64,000 nt of DNA from Paenibacillus allorhizosphaerae (GTDB taxonomy: Bacteria; Bacillota; Bacilli; Paenibacillales; NBRC-103111), in assembly GCF_910594985.1 (NCBI RefSeq), contig NZ_CAJVCE010000002.1, positions 434,001-498,000 of the forward strand, given 5' to 3'. Shown here in pieces: positions 34,129 through 42,995 of this stretch. Each line of letters starts with the position of its first letter. Positions within the stretch are counted from its first letter, which is position 1. Below the pieces are notes generated by a model. It did no database searches. It had not been told where the DNA came from and was given only the letters and a program-made list of their open reading frames with translations. A program made the position numbers and the translations under genes.

Positions 34129-34605
34129 CTAAATGACAAGCGAAAGGGCAGAGCATACGGATTCGATTTCGGGATATTTAAGAATGTAGCTGACTCGATT
34201 GACAATCAGCCGGTCCGTTACATAAGTGATCATTTCAAGCTCATGTAACGATTCGTCGACGTTCCGCTGCAGATCCAAATCTACGATGCAATCAACGAGA
34301 CGAAAAGAGACGACGTTATTCAGATCGCCGCTCAATGTTATTACATTCGCTTGCGTTCCCCGGCTCACAAAAAAAGCATTTGCGATCCGGGGATAGCCGG
34401 TTCCGATGGTAATCATATAAGCGGGCAGCTCTTTGCGTAAGCTGAACACCGCCAATCTTGAACCGTTTGTCCCCAGGTCAAGCAGTTCGATCACTTCTCG
34501 CTTTTGCTCCAGCAGCACGTCTTTGCCTGCTATGCCGATGTCCGCGGCTCCGTACTCCACAATGATCGGCCCATCCATCGGTTTTACATCCGTATTTTTC
34601 CATTG
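34129..34605 (-). pseudogene. 5'-truncated hisG (ATP phosphoribosyltransferase) remnant
   Basis: The reading frame aligns by eye with the C-terminal two-thirds of short-form HisG: VKPMDGPIIVEYGAADIGIA, GKDVLLEQ, ELLDLGTNGSRLAVF, YPRIANAFFVSRG, RLVDCIVDL and DRLIVNRVSY. Similarity continues upstream of the first ATG (34578) through QWKNTDVKPMD until an in-frame TGA, so the first ~50 residues are lost. No other his gene is present. A functional start is unlikely since the domain would be incomplete. Confidence 0.78.
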
Positions 34606-34715
34606 TCAATCAAAGGTTGGAGTTTACATGTTTACCGGCGGCAGCCTTGGACTTTATGTTGGAGTCTACAGCTGTCGCTTTTCGTTTGTGAAAAGCCGAC
34701 ATGGGAGGAACACCT

Positions 34716-35123
34716 ATGAACGGTCAGCAGGTTGGCTCGCTACGTTTTCAAATCGATTTTAGCCAACCGCTTTACGAGCAAATATTGGATCAAGTGCGAA
34801 GCTCGATCGCGAAAGGAGAAATCGGCTTGGGAGACAAGATGTCTTCGGTAAGTGAACTGGCGCAGGAGCTGCGGATGAATCCGAATACGGTAATGCGCGC
34901 CTATCAGGAGCTGGATCGCGATGGATTGACGGAGAAACGGCGCGGGCAAGGGACATACGTCACCTCTTCGCCTGAACGGGTAAAGAAGTTCAGGACGGAG
35001 CTCGCGGCTCAATATATCGAATCCTTTCTAGCGCAGATGGAAAGCTTGGGCTTGACATGGAACGATATTGAGGAGTATGTGAGCCGCAATTCGGCAGAGG
35101 ACAAAAGAGGTGCGCCGTCGTGA
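34716..35123 (+). CDS. GntR family regulator, YtrA type
   Basis: 135 residues, the short GntR/YtrA form: winged helix (LYEQILDQVRSSIAKGEIGLGDKMSSVSELAQELRMNPNTVMRAYQELDRDGL) and a short helical tail. ATG 34716 follows GGGAGGAACACC. YtrA regulators control the ABC transporter genes that follow them. Here the next gene is only a stump (GTGA overlap), so the regulator is left without its operon. Confidence 0.88.
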   Translation: MNGQQVGSLRFQIDFSQPLYEQILDQVRSSIAKGEIGLGDKMSSVSELAQELRMNPNTVMRAYQELDRDGLTEKRRGQGTYVTSSPERVKKFRTELAAQYIESFLAQMESLGLTWNDIEEYVSRNSAEDKRGAPS

Positions 35124-35386
35124 CGCAGCCGGTCGTCGTATGCAAGCAAGTGACCAAGCGTTACGGCAAAAAAATCGCGCTCGATGGACTGGATGTCGTC
35201 ATCCCCGCGGGACGAATCGTCGGCGTTCTCGGCCCATATGCGCAGCACAACTTTTCGATGGACGGAAGAAGGAAAATGACCAGGCGGTATGGAATAATTA
35301 TGCAAATAAGACGGCAAAGGAGTGCGAGTCGTCTCCGCTCCCGGTGCAATGAACTTGCTGCAACAAGTAGCAAAAAACGCCTGTGA
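35120..35386 (+). pseudogene. Truncated ABC transporter ATP-binding protein
   Basis: Begins by GTGA overlap with the GntR gene and reads as a normal ABC ATPase for about 38 residues (VVCKQVTKRYGKKIALDGLD, then IPAGRIVGVLGP). The Walker A that should follow (NGSGKST) is replaced by unrelated sequence, and the frame ends at 35386. A deletion joined the stump to foreign DNA near 35235. Confidence 0.82.
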
Positions 35387-35544
35387 ACCATTCGAAGGTA
35401 TCAAACCTATGGTCGGTGACCTACAACATGACGAGTGGGGACATTCGCGTCGCAGTTGAAACGAATTTCGAAGAAATACACTGCTTTCGCCTTCCGATGG
35501 GTTTGACGGATCAGGCAAGCGATCCCTGTAGTAAAGGGGAGTAA
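35319..35544 (+). pseudogene. C-terminal fragment of a choloylglycine-hydrolase/acyltransferase-like amidase
   Basis: Two short overlapping frames look like the end of a linear amide C-N hydrolase: APGAMNLLQQVAKNA in one frame, then LWSVTYNMTSGDIRVAVETN and FEEIHCFRLP in another, ending at TAA 35542-35544. The break between frames and the absence of the N-terminal Cys domain show it is a remnant. Assignment is tentative. Confidence 0.45.
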
Positions 35545-35602
35545 CGGCTGCAATGGAGCCGCAGCCTGAAAGGGAGACATACCGTGGAAGGGGAATGCAC
35601 CA

Positions 35603-36292
35603 ATGGCGCAAACGGAAGCCGTGTTTTTTGATCTGTACGAAACGTTAATATCCGAGTACAAAGACGGGGTTCGAAGGGTAAGCCGTGCGGACCAAAACTA
35701 CCTTGAACTGCTGGGCATATCGAATGAACAATTCAAGCGCGAGTGGGGGCTCCGGCAGACGAAAAGAATGACGGGGCATTTTCCCGATTATCCTTCCGTA
35801 GTAAAAGACATTGCCGCGAGCTGCAGCGTGGAATGCCCGGAAGACTCACTCGAACGATTATATGCGGGGCGCATCGAGGAAAAGGCCGCGCCGTTCGGCG
35901 ATATCGGCCCGGACATATCCGAAATGCTGGACGGGTTGAAGAAGCGGGGAATCAAGCTCGGACTGATCAGCAATTGCACCGAAGAAGAAGTAAGAGCGTG
36001 GGAACGCAGTATTTTGCCGCCATATTTCGACGATGTCATCTTCTCGTATAAGTCCGGTTACGCCAAACCGGATATTCGCATCTACGAGTTGGCCTGCAAC
36101 CGGTTGGGCGTTCGTGCGGAACAATCGCTATTCGTTGGAGACGGCGGGTCGAATGAGCTGGACGGGGCGCGAGCGGCGGGCTTGACAGCCTATCATGCCA
36201 CCTGGTTTATCCCGGACTATATTAGCGGTAAAATTACAGATCACAAAAAATTAACGAAGCCATCGCATTTATTAACTGAAATCAGGATGTGA
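35603..36292 (+). CDS. HAD family hydrolase
   Basis: 229 residues. Motif I is FFDLYETL (nucleophile Asp present, second Asp replaced by Tyr as in several HAD subgroups), motif II ISNC near 132, motif III Lys in GYAKPD near 157 and motif IV GDGGSNE near 175. A helical cap sits between I and II. Probably a phosphatase for a small phosphometabolite. AAGGGG lies 9 nt before the ATG. Confidence 0.88.
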   Translation: MAQTEAVFFDLYETLISEYKDGVRRVSRADQNYLELLGISNEQFKREWGLRQTKRMTGHFPDYPSVVKDIAASCSVECPEDSLERLYAGRIEEKAAPFGDIGPDISEMLDGLKKRGIKLGLISNCTEEEVRAWERSILPPYFDDVIFSYKSGYAKPDIRIYELACNRLGVRAEQSLFVGDGGSNELDGARAAGLTAYHATWFIPDYISGKITDHKKLTKPSHLLTEIRM

Positions 36293-36303
36293 AACGATAT
36301 ACA

Positions 36304-36345
36304 AAGCCGAATGCTGCGGACGAAGTCTGCGCCACCCGGCTTTTT
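36304..36345 (+). terminator. Terminator after the HAD gene
   Basis: AAGCCG pairs with CGGCTT around an imperfect inner stem and is followed by TTTTT. Confidence 0.55.
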
Positions 36346-36493
36346 GTCGTTTTTGTGGGACTCACCAACGTGAGCGCTGCCGGTTCTTGCCGTACGGGCA
36401 AGATGAAATTTTGCCGAGCTAGGCATTCACCGTGTAGCTGTCCTGCGCGCCGGAATAAAGTGCATAAGAAAATCCGGAAAAGCAGGTGCTCGC

Positions 36494-37573
36494 ATGCGTT
36501 TATTAATGGTAGCCCCGGAACAGTTTCCCGTTCCCGGCGGGGGTTCCGTCGAAATCTGTATGCTTGCCATCGCCAAGAAACTTGCGAAGCAGCATCACGT
36601 CACGATCGTCAGCCGTCAAAAAGGCGGTTCGCAAACTATAAGCCGTATCGGACACAACCTGACGATCGTCCGCGTTCCTTCGGGAAGCTCCAACCGTTAC
36701 ATCTCCTCCGTGCTTCGATTTATGAAAGGCCGCAAATATGACTTGATCCAGGTGGACAATCGTCCCTACTTTATGGCGCAAATCAAGCGAGCGTTCCCTC
36801 GAACTCCGGTGAGCTTGTTCCTGCATTCGTTGACGTTCGTGCCTCGGACGAAGTCGATTAATGCCTGTTTGCATAAAGCGGATTTGATCATCGCGAACAG
36901 CAATTCGCTTCAGCACAATTTGAACAAATTATTTCCCGCCCAACGGCATAAAATCCGAACCGTTCATCTTGGCGTCGATACGGAGCGGTTCAAACCGTCA
37001 GGCCGGAGACCATCTAAGCGTTCGTGCGTCATTTTGTTTGTCGGCAGAGTGATTCCGCGTAAAGGCGTGCCGGTGCTGATCAAAGCCGTTCGGAAAGTCA
37101 GGAAACAATGGGGCAGCGCAACGCTGCTCGTGGCGGGCAAAGGGAAAAGAGCGTATCTCGGCGAATTAAAGCGCCAAGCCAGGAAACAGAATGTACCGGT
37201 GAAATTTTTGGGCAATATTCCGCACAACAAAATTCATCGCGTGTATCGTCTTGCAGATTGTTTCGTTTGTCCTTCACAGGAGCATGAAGCGTTCGGACTT
37301 GTCAATGTGGAAGCGATGGCGTCGGGGATACCGGTTATCGCTTCGAATATCGGAGGAATTAAAGAAATCGTTAAGCATGGGCACAACGGCTACCTTGTAG
37401 CGAAGTACAAAAAAGCGAAAGCTTTTGCACAATATATCGTTAAGATCGCCAAAAACCGTTCGCTGCAAGCAAGATTAGGACGTAACGGGCGAATGACCGT
37501 CAAGCGCAACTTCAGCTGGGGTAACACGGCAAGCAAGCTATCCGTCATCTACTTGAGGCGCGCGATGAAGTAG
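36494..37573 (+). CDS. Glycosyltransferase family 4, YtcC-like
   Basis: 359 residues, strongly basic, GT-B fold. The N-terminal domain has PGGGSVEICMLAIAKKL; the C-terminal nucleotide-sugar domain has FVGRVIPRKGVPVLIKA near 177 and the EHEAFGLVNVEAMASG (E-x7-E) motif near 260. It resembles spore-coat polysaccharide glycosyltransferases of Bacillales (YtcC). Start ATG is 9 nt after AAAGCAGG. Terminators stand on both sides, so it is a single-gene unit. Confidence 0.87.
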   Translation: MRLLMVAPEQFPVPGGGSVEICMLAIAKKLAKQHHVTIVSRQKGGSQTISRIGHNLTIVRVPSGSSNRYISSVLRFMKGRKYDLIQVDNRPYFMAQIKRAFPRTPVSLFLHSLTFVPRTKSINACLHKADLIIANSNSLQHNLNKLFPAQRHKIRTVHLGVDTERFKPSGRRPSKRSCVILFVGRVIPRKGVPVLIKAVRKVRKQWGSATLLVAGKGKRAYLGELKRQARKQNVPVKFLGNIPHNKIHRVYRLADCFVCPSQEHEAFGLVNVEAMASGIPVIASNIGGIKEIVKHGHNGYLVAKYKKAKAFAQYIVKIAKNRSLQARLGRNGRMTVKRNFSWGNTASKLSVIYLRRAMK

Positions 37574-37612
37574 GAGAGGATATAAGTACTTGTTTAGACC
37601 CATGAACTCCAA

Positions 37613-37647
37613 AAAGACCCCTATGGCCGAGCTGTCAGGGGTTCTTT
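37613..37647 (+). terminator. Terminator after the glycosyltransferase gene
   Basis: AGACCCCT pairs with AGGGGTTCT and is followed by TTTG. Confidence 0.6.
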
Positions 37648-37738
37648 GTATATGACTGGCAGTTCTATCAAATAATATCAGAAATCCATGTTCACCTTCT
37701 TGACGGTGCCCTCTTGAAGATTTTCTTTGCGTATTCCT

Positions 37739-37808
37739 GCATCATCAGACCCTGAAGAGGAGAAGCTGATCCACACGGTTCGAGGGATCGGGCTATGTAT
37801 TGCGATGA
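37739..37808 (+). pseudogene. 3' stump of an OmpR-family response regulator
   Basis: The frame before the histidine kinase encodes EEEKLIHTVRGIG, the end of an OmpR-type winged helix. After one extra G it continues in another frame as GYVLR and a TGA that overlaps the kinase ATG. So only the last ~20 codons of the partner regulator survive, with a +1 frameshift. Confidence 0.75.
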
Positions 37809-39211
37809 GAAAACCGATTCGCGATTTTTTCGTACGGCTGCCTATTCGGTGGAAGATGATTTTTTGGTCATCGACATTCATTTTTTTCTTGTTTGCCTTC
37901 TATACGTTGGCTCAATATATGGTGTTAAAAAATTGGATGTTGAAGCACGAGACGGATTTAATTCAAAAAAGCATGGGGCAATTGCAGGACTACTTTTTGG
38001 AAAAAGGCGAAGTTTTAAACGAAAGAGAAATTTTGAAAAGTCGATCATTCGTCAAACAGGTCAATCAGAAGGATCAATTTATTCGTATTTTGAATGAAGA
38101 GGGTGCCCCGATTCTTACGGTGACGGATCAAGTGCCTACCGAATGGGTTGTGCCGAAAAAGGTTTCGCGAAGGGAAATGACGGACCAGCGTGACGCAAAC
38201 GAGCATTTGATCATATTGAGAAGTCCGCTCATCACCGATCATTTCCAAGGAACGATTGAAATTATCGGCTACCTGGAAACATTCGATGAAGTCAATGAGG
38301 AACTAATTATTGTTATGTTTGTCGGCTGCGTGCTTTCGATCCTATTCAGCGCTTTGGGCGGGACATTCATTGCGGGCCGGTTTCTTGCGCCGGTTCGCGC
38401 CTTGTCTGTCGCCATTCAAAACGTGAAGCAAAAGGGACTCCATGAGCGCGTTCACCATATAGAAAATGGCGATGAACTCGCACACTTGGCCGCGCTATTT
38501 AACGATATGATGAATCAATTGGAGCGAGTGTTCCTGCAGCAAAAGCAATTTTTGGAGGATGCCTCACATGAACTGCGGACGCCGGTTACGATTTTGGAAG
38601 GGCATCTATCCATGTTGAATCGTTGGGGCAAGGCAAATCCGGACGTACTTGAGGAGTCGTTGCAAGCCTCCTTGCAGGAAGTCAAGCGGCTGAGAGGAAT
38701 GGTTCAGGAGCTGACGATGCTGATTCGAGCCGAAACTCCCGATATTCAGGAAAAAAGAGAGTTGATTCACGTAGAGGAAGTTGCGGAACAAACGGTAAAA
38801 AGCTTCGCTTCGGCGCATCCGCAGTTTCAGTTCCAATTGGATCTGGAGCGGCTTAGCGGGATTAGGATTGAGATGGTTGGGCTTCATCTGGAGCAAATAT
38901 TGTTGATTGTACTGGACAATGCGATCAAGTACACCGGGGAACATAGGTCGGTTGAAGTCAAAGGAGCCGTCCTTGATGGATGGGCTGAAGTTACCATTGC
39001 CGACCGGGGCATCGGGATTCCGGAAGATGAATTGCCTTATGTATTCGACCGGTTCTACAGAGTCGATAAAGCGAGAAGCCGTAAACGCGGAGGTTCCGGC
39101 TTAGGACTATCCATCGCCAAAAGATTGACGGAAATGTACCGCGGCCATATTCGCATTGCCAGCAATGAGAACGAAGGGACGACTGTGACGATCCGGTTTC
39201 CTTTGGATTAA
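37805..39211 (+). CDS. Sensor histidine kinase without its response regulator
   Basis: 468 residues. Membrane helices at about 20-42 and 173-196 flank an extracytoplasmic sensor domain; HAMP, then HisKA with the phospho-acceptor in EDASHELRTPVTILEG near 260, then HATPase with DNAIKYT (N box), DRGIGIP (G1) and GGSGLGLSIAKRL (G2). ArlS/YkoH-like. ATG 37805 forms ATGA with the stop of the deleted regulator. The promoter was presumably upstream of the lost regulator, so expression is doubtful. Confidence 0.88.
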   Translation: MRKPIRDFFVRLPIRWKMIFWSSTFIFFLFAFYTLAQYMVLKNWMLKHETDLIQKSMGQLQDYFLEKGEVLNEREILKSRSFVKQVNQKDQFIRILNEEGAPILTVTDQVPTEWVVPKKVSRREMTDQRDANEHLIILRSPLITDHFQGTIEIIGYLETFDEVNEELIIVMFVGCVLSILFSALGGTFIAGRFLAPVRALSVAIQNVKQKGLHERVHHIENGDELAHLAALFNDMMNQLERVFLQQKQFLEDASHELRTPVTILEGHLSMLNRWGKANPDVLEESLQASLQEVKRLRGMVQELTMLIRAETPDIQEKRELIHVEEVAEQTVKSFASAHPQFQFQLDLERLSGIRIEMVGLHLEQILLIVLDNAIKYTGEHRSVEVKGAVLDGWAEVTIADRGIGIPEDELPYVFDRFYRVDKARSRKRGGSGLGLSIAKRLTEMYRGHIRIASNENEGTTVTIRFPLD

Positions 39212-39257
39212 GAAGTATGTCACCCGAAAAGCTTCGAATGATCCGTTGGAGACCGAC

Positions 39258-39290
39258 ATAAAAAATCCCCCCTGTATACATAGGGGGGAC
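39258..39290 (-). terminator. Terminator of the LysM/GH18 gene
   Basis: TCCCCCCT pairs with AGGGGGGA. On the minus strand it is followed by ATTTTTTA. Confidence 0.75.
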
Positions 39291-39306
39291 TGTTCCTATA
39301 ACAATT

Positions 39307-40575
39307 TTAGAGCTTGCGCACCCTGAAGTTGTCTTCCAGCAGCAGCCAATTTTGCGGGAACGGATAGCCGAGCACCCAATAACTGATCCCTTTCAAATTG
39401 TACGTTTTGACGAGATTAAATTTGGCTTGCGCGCTGCGGGCATCCTCAAACCATACTTCATGGTTGCGTCCCTGCTCGTCTGTGTAACGGAAATAAGGAG
39501 ATTGGGTTTGGGCGTCGTATTGAATGGCCGCGCCATGCTGCACGGCGCGCCGGAATGCTTCCTGCACGCTGAACGTTTCCGCTTCCTGTCCCTGCACATG
39601 CGGCAGGAGCCAATCCCGAGCGTAGAGCTGAAAGCCCATTAATAATTTATGCGACGGAATGACGCGGGTCGCATAGTTTAACACCGCTCGAATCTGGTCG
39701 ATGGGGGAGATGGCCTGCGGCGGCCCGAACCGGTATCCCCATTCGTAAGTCATCAGAACGATGAAGTCGACAATCTCTCCCTGTGCTTCGTAATCATGCG
39801 CTTCGTACAGCAATCCTTTCTGCTCTTTGCTCGTCTTCGGCGCAACCGACGTCGATACGAAATAGTGCTCGGCATGCAGCCGTTCGACGGCGCGCCGGAG
39901 AAACTGATTGTACAGCTCGCGGTCGGCCGGACGCACGTTTTCGAAATCGACGTTCAAGCCTTGGTATTTTTTACTCCGCATCGTATCGATAATGTTCGTC
40001 AATAGCTTATCTTGCAGCTCCGTGCTGCTAAGAATGATATGAGCGACCTCCGAACCGAGCTCCGTAGCCGAGAAATTCGTAATGGCCATGATCGGCACAA
40101 CCTGCGTCTGTTCAGCGGCTTGGATCAGCAATGTATCGTTGACGGCTTCCAGGCTGCCGTCGCGCTGAATGCGATAGCCGAACGGCGTAAGATACGTTAG
40201 ATGCCGGCCGATGTCGCGAACTTCCTGAGCGCCCGCTTCGTCAAACTGGATGGTGAACGCGTTCACATCGATTGTTGGTTTCCGCTTTGCCGGAATTTGG
40301 ATCACTTGTCCGGGCTGTATCATATAAGGGTTCGGGATTCGGTTGATTTGCTGCAGAGCTTGCACCGTCGTTCCGTACAGCCGCGCAATCTGCCATAAAT
40401 TATCGCCTGGCCGCACGATGTGCCTGGAAGGCAGCGGGATGACCAGTGCTTGACCGACGGTCAACCGATTGGCGTCCGGCAGCTCATTCGCGGCAACGAT
40501 CTCATCGATGCTGACACCGTAACGCCGGGACAGCAGCCATAAATTTTCTCCGCTTTGAATGACATGGATCAGCAT
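39307..40575 (-). CDS. LysM/GH18 cortical-fragment-lytic enzyme, SleL/YaaH-like
   Basis: 422 residues. Two LysM domains (IHVIQSGENLWLLSRRYG at 3-47 and HIVRPGDNLWQIARLYG at 52-95), then a GH18 barrel with the catalytic strand YQGLNVDFENV near 205. Length and order match the spore germination N-acetylglucosaminidase SleL/YaaH, which acts on cortex muropeptides. No signal peptide, as in SleL, which is placed in the spore coat. AGAGAGG precedes the ATG. Confidence 0.92.
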   Translation of the reverse strand: MLIHVIQSGENLWLLSRRYGVSIDEIVAANELPDANRLTVGQALVIPLPSRHIVRPGDNLWQIARLYGTTVQALQQINRIPNPYMIQPGQVIQIPAKRKPTIDVNAFTIQFDEAGAQEVRDIGRHLTYLTPFGYRIQRDGSLEAVNDTLLIQAAEQTQVVPIMAITNFSATELGSEVAHIILSSTELQDKLLTNIIDTMRSKKYQGLNVDFENVRPADRELYNQFLRRAVERLHAEHYFVSTSVAPKTSKEQKGLLYEAHDYEAQGEIVDFIVLMTYEWGYRFGPPQAISPIDQIRAVLNYATRVIPSHKLLMGFQLYARDWLLPHVQGQEAETFSVQEAFRRAVQHGAAIQYDAQTQSPYFRYTDEQGRNHEVWFEDARSAQAKFNLVKTYNLKGISYWVLGYPFPQNWLLLEDNFRVRKL

Positions 40576-40650
40576 ACCATACCTCTCTTTTCTAGAAAGT
40601 AGTCTATGGTACAGTATTCAGCGAATGTCCCGGGTGTGTGACATTTTACA

Positions 40651-40698
40651 AAAAAAGCCGAAGACGCTGCCGCATGTATGCGGTCGTCTTCGGCTTTG
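40651..40698 (-). terminator. Terminator of the NlpC/P60 gene
   Basis: AAAGCCGAAGACG pairs with CGTCTTCGGCTTT with a second inner stem CCGCAT/ATGCGG; on the minus strand it runs into a T-tract. Confidence 0.85.
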
Positions 40699-40700
40699 AA

Positions 40701-41327
40701 TTAATTGATCAAGCGGCGCGCGCCCCAATAATGAGAATCATAGTACGGCGTGCCGAACAAAGTGCTGATTTTTACTTCTCTCGTACCGAGCGTACCCGCT
40801 TGCAAAACTTTATTGTCTCCGAGATAAATCGCGACGTGAGATACTCCGCTGGTATACGTGCCTTGCAGGAAGATCAGGTCGCCCTTGCGAAGGTTGCTTT
40901 TGTCGACGGGCGTGCCCATTTGACTTTGGAGCGCCGAAGAGTGAAGCAGATTAAATCCGTGGCTGTTAAACGCGTATTGGACAAAACCGGAGCAGTCGAA
41001 AGCTACGCCGGGCGTATCGCCGCCAAACACATAAGGTACTCCGAGCTGCGTCATCCCTGTCGCAATAATGGCGTCCGCTTTCACTTCCCAGCTTTCTTTG
41101 GCGCCGGATTGGACGGGGCGATTAATCTTCACGCCATTGTAAATGTTGCGCGGATCCACATTCGGATTGGCCGCGATCAAATCGGTTATATTCACATTCA
41201 GCTTTTGGGAAATGGTCCAGAACGTATCGTCATCTGTAGCTATGTAGACGTCAGATGGCGCAGCGGATGCAACTCCGCCGAACAGAATACTGAAGCCAAG
41301 TATGGTTGAAACAATCGTTTTTTTCAT
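40701..41327 (-). CDS. Secreted LysM-NlpC/P60 endopeptidase
   Basis: 208 residues. Signal peptide (MKKTIVSTILGFSILFGGVASA), one LysM-like domain (IATDDDTFWTISQKLNVNITDLI), then an NlpC/P60 domain with the catalytic Cys in FDCSGFVQYAF near 113 and His in VSHVAIYLG near 165. A DL-endopeptidase cleaving peptidoglycan stem peptides in the wall. ATG 41327 follows GGGAGGGAAAC. Convergent in function, not in transcription, with the neighbouring SleL-like gene. Confidence 0.92.
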   Translation of the reverse strand: MKKTIVSTILGFSILFGGVASAAPSDVYIATDDDTFWTISQKLNVNITDLIAANPNVDPRNIYNGVKINRPVQSGAKESWEVKADAIIATGMTQLGVPYVFGGDTPGVAFDCSGFVQYAFNSHGFNLLHSSALQSQMGTPVDKSNLRKGDLIFLQGTYTSGVSHVAIYLGDNKVLQAGTLGTREVKISTLFGTPYYDSHYWGARRLIN

Positions 41328-41541
41328 AGTTTCCCTCCCATTCGTAGTTGCAGCAAATCTATTATATGAAAAATAGCAAGTGAGAGAATACAAGTAAAAT
41401 GTGGAAAATCAGCGAAAGCGGCGTGTCAATAAAACCGAAATCGTATCGTTTTCTGCGGTTGCCCGGGAAATATCGTTTTTATTCCGAATTCCGTTCTGCT
41501 AAGATAAAGCTATGAAAATAACAGATGTGGAGATATGAAGC

Positions 41542-42084
41542 ATGCAAATCGGCACGACCATACGGGCGATCAGACAGCGCCGCGGTATCACGCTTGGCCA
41601 GCTTTGTGAAGGAACGGGTTTATCGCAAGGGTTCATGAGTCAAGTGGAAAACAACAAAACTTCGCCGTCATTAGCGACGCTGGAGACGATCGCCGATTAT
41701 TTCAACGTACCCATCGCGTATTTGCTGTTGAGGCAGGAGGAGCGGATGAGCGTAGTACGCAAATCGGAACGCACCTTCAGCCTGTACCGGGGCGTCCAAA
41801 TAATCGAGCATCTGGCCGAAATTGGCGGTCTGCGGATGTCGATCACGGAAATACCGCCGGGTAGTCCGGCTGACAAAGAGACGAATGAGCATGAAGGGCT
41901 GGAAACCCATTATGTAATCAAAGGAAAACTGTCCGTCGGCCAAGGGGAGGATGAGTACACGGTCGAGGAGGGCGATACATTCTCCTGGCATGCTTCCGTG
42001 CCGCATTGGGTCACCAATGCCGGGGAGGAAACCGCGGTTTTATTAATTATCGTATATAACGAAAACTATAAGAAGCATCGGTAA
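41542..42084 (+). CDS. XRE family regulator with C-terminal cupin
   Basis: 180 residues, the usual HTH-cupin architecture: helix-turn-helix (IRAIRQRRGITLGQLCEGTGLSQGFMSQVENNKTSPSL) at 7-45, then a small cupin barrel (HEGLETHYVIKGKLSVGQGEDEYTVEEGDTFSW). Relatives sense small molecules and control amino-acid or amine metabolism. Own terminator downstream. Target genes cannot be told; nothing divergent is adjacent. Confidence 0.87.
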   Translation: MQIGTTIRAIRQRRGITLGQLCEGTGLSQGFMSQVENNKTSPSLATLETIADYFNVPIAYLLLRQEERMSVVRKSERTFSLYRGVQIIEHLAEIGGLRMSITEIPPGSPADKETNEHEGLETHYVIKGKLSVGQGEDEYTVEEGDTFSWHASVPHWVTNAGEETAVLLIIVYNENYKKHR

Positions 42085-42118
42085 CCATGCGGCGGATTTC
42101 CGCGATTACAATCTAGTG

Positions 42119-42160
42119 ACTGTAAAAAAAGGGAGTTTCCCTGCTTTTACGGTTTTTTTT
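42119..42160 (+). terminator. Terminator of the HTH-cupin gene
   Basis: GTAAAA...GGGA pairs with TCCC...TTTTAC, followed by eight T. Confidence 0.75.
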
Positions 42161-42212
42161 TGTTGCAAATATTTTAAATACAAATAATAAATTTATATTA
42201 GAAATATTTTTG

Positions 42213-42242
42213 TTGACATATAAATCGGCAAAATGATATAGT
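42213..42242 (+). promoter_or_regulatory. SigA promoter of the DoxX gene
   Basis: TTGACA, 18 bp and TATAGT, in a very AT-rich region. The sequence before the -35 contains repeated AAATATTT-like tracts that may act as an UP element. Confidence 0.65.
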
Positions 42243-42288
42243 TTACGCATGTAAGAGACTAACAAAAAATAAGTGATAGGAGATGAAC

Positions 42289-42702
42289 ATGTTGTCGAAT
42301 GTTAAATTATGGTCTTATACGGTGGTACGCGTCCTGTTAGGTATCATCTTCCTCGTACATGGCACGGCCAAATTTCAGATGGGTCTCGGAAACGTTTCGA
42401 ATTTTTTCCAAAGTTTAGGTTTGCCGGGTGCGCTCGGGTATTTGGTCGCGATCATTGAGCTTGTCGGCGGCATCGCGCTTATCGTGGGACTCGGCTCAAG
42501 ATATATTGCCGCACTGTTGTTCCTGGTAATGATCGGCGCGATTGTAAAGGTGAAGCTTGGTCTTGGCTTGATGGGCGACGGCAAATCGCCTGGTTACGAG
42601 CTTGAGCTAGCGCTGGCGTTAGCTTCCTTATATATTGCAGCGGAAAATTACAAGCAGTTCGGCTTGGACCGGTTCCTGATGAAGCATAATCCATCGGCAT
42701 AA
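42289..42702 (+). CDS. DoxX family membrane protein
   Basis: 137 residues with four predicted membrane helices (SYTVVRVLLGIIFLVHGTAKF, LGYLVAIIELVGGIALIVGLG, YIAALLFLVMIGAIVKV and LELALALASLYIA). The HGTAKF motif at the end of helix 1 is typical of DoxX. Relatives include thiosulfate:quinone oxidoreductase subunits and CatD/MhqP-type proteins in thiol and quinone stress. ATG 42289 lies 6 nt after AGGAG; ATG 42283 overlaps it. Flanked by terminators. Confidence 0.9.
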   Translation: MLSNVKLWSYTVVRVLLGIIFLVHGTAKFQMGLGNVSNFFQSLGLPGALGYLVAIIELVGGIALIVGLGSRYIAALLFLVMIGAIVKVKLGLGLMGDGKSPGYELELALALASLYIAAENYKQFGLDRFLMKHNPSA

Positions 42703-42724
42703 TGCGTCGTTAACACAAAAAAAG

Positions 42725-42758
42725 CTTAGTCAAGTGCGAACTTGACTAAGTTTTTTTT
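42725..42758. terminator. Bidirectional terminator
   Basis: CTTAGTCAAGT-GCGA-ACTTGACTAAG, a perfect 11-bp stem with A before and T after, serving the DoxX gene and the convergent small membrane gene. Confidence 0.85.
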
Positions 42759-42785
42759 GTGTTGCTGCAGAAATGCGAATGTGCA

Positions 42786-42995
42786 CTACTGAACAATGTA
42801 GATGATGAGCGCGGCGTATCCGAGAATCAGCACAGCGATATAAATCCATGATAATCTCGACCAGTTTCCTTTCGTTTTATTATCATAGCCCGGATTGCCT
42901 TCTCTATTTTTTTTGGACACCCCGATCCACATCGTCCAGGCGGCGCCAATGAGCATGATCGTAGCAAATAGTATATAGTAGACCGTTAGTGACAT
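42786..42995 (-). CDS. Small two-helix membrane protein
   Basis: 69 residues with two membrane helices (YYILFATIMLIGAAWTMWIGV and LSWIYIAVLILGYAALIIYIV) joined by a polar loop (KKNREGNPGYDNKTKGNWSR). ATG 42995 follows GAGGTG. No family recognised; such proteins are common beside DoxX-type genes but no function is known. Confidence 0.65.
   Translation of the reverse strand: MSLTVYYILFATIMLIGAAWTMWIGVSKKNREGNPGYDNKTKGNWSRLSWIYIAVLILGYAALIIYIVQ

Noticed and set aside
36289..36741. 150-codon plus-strand frame before the glycosyltransferase
   Set aside because: It crosses a terminator and overlaps the glycosyltransferase in another frame with no family features.
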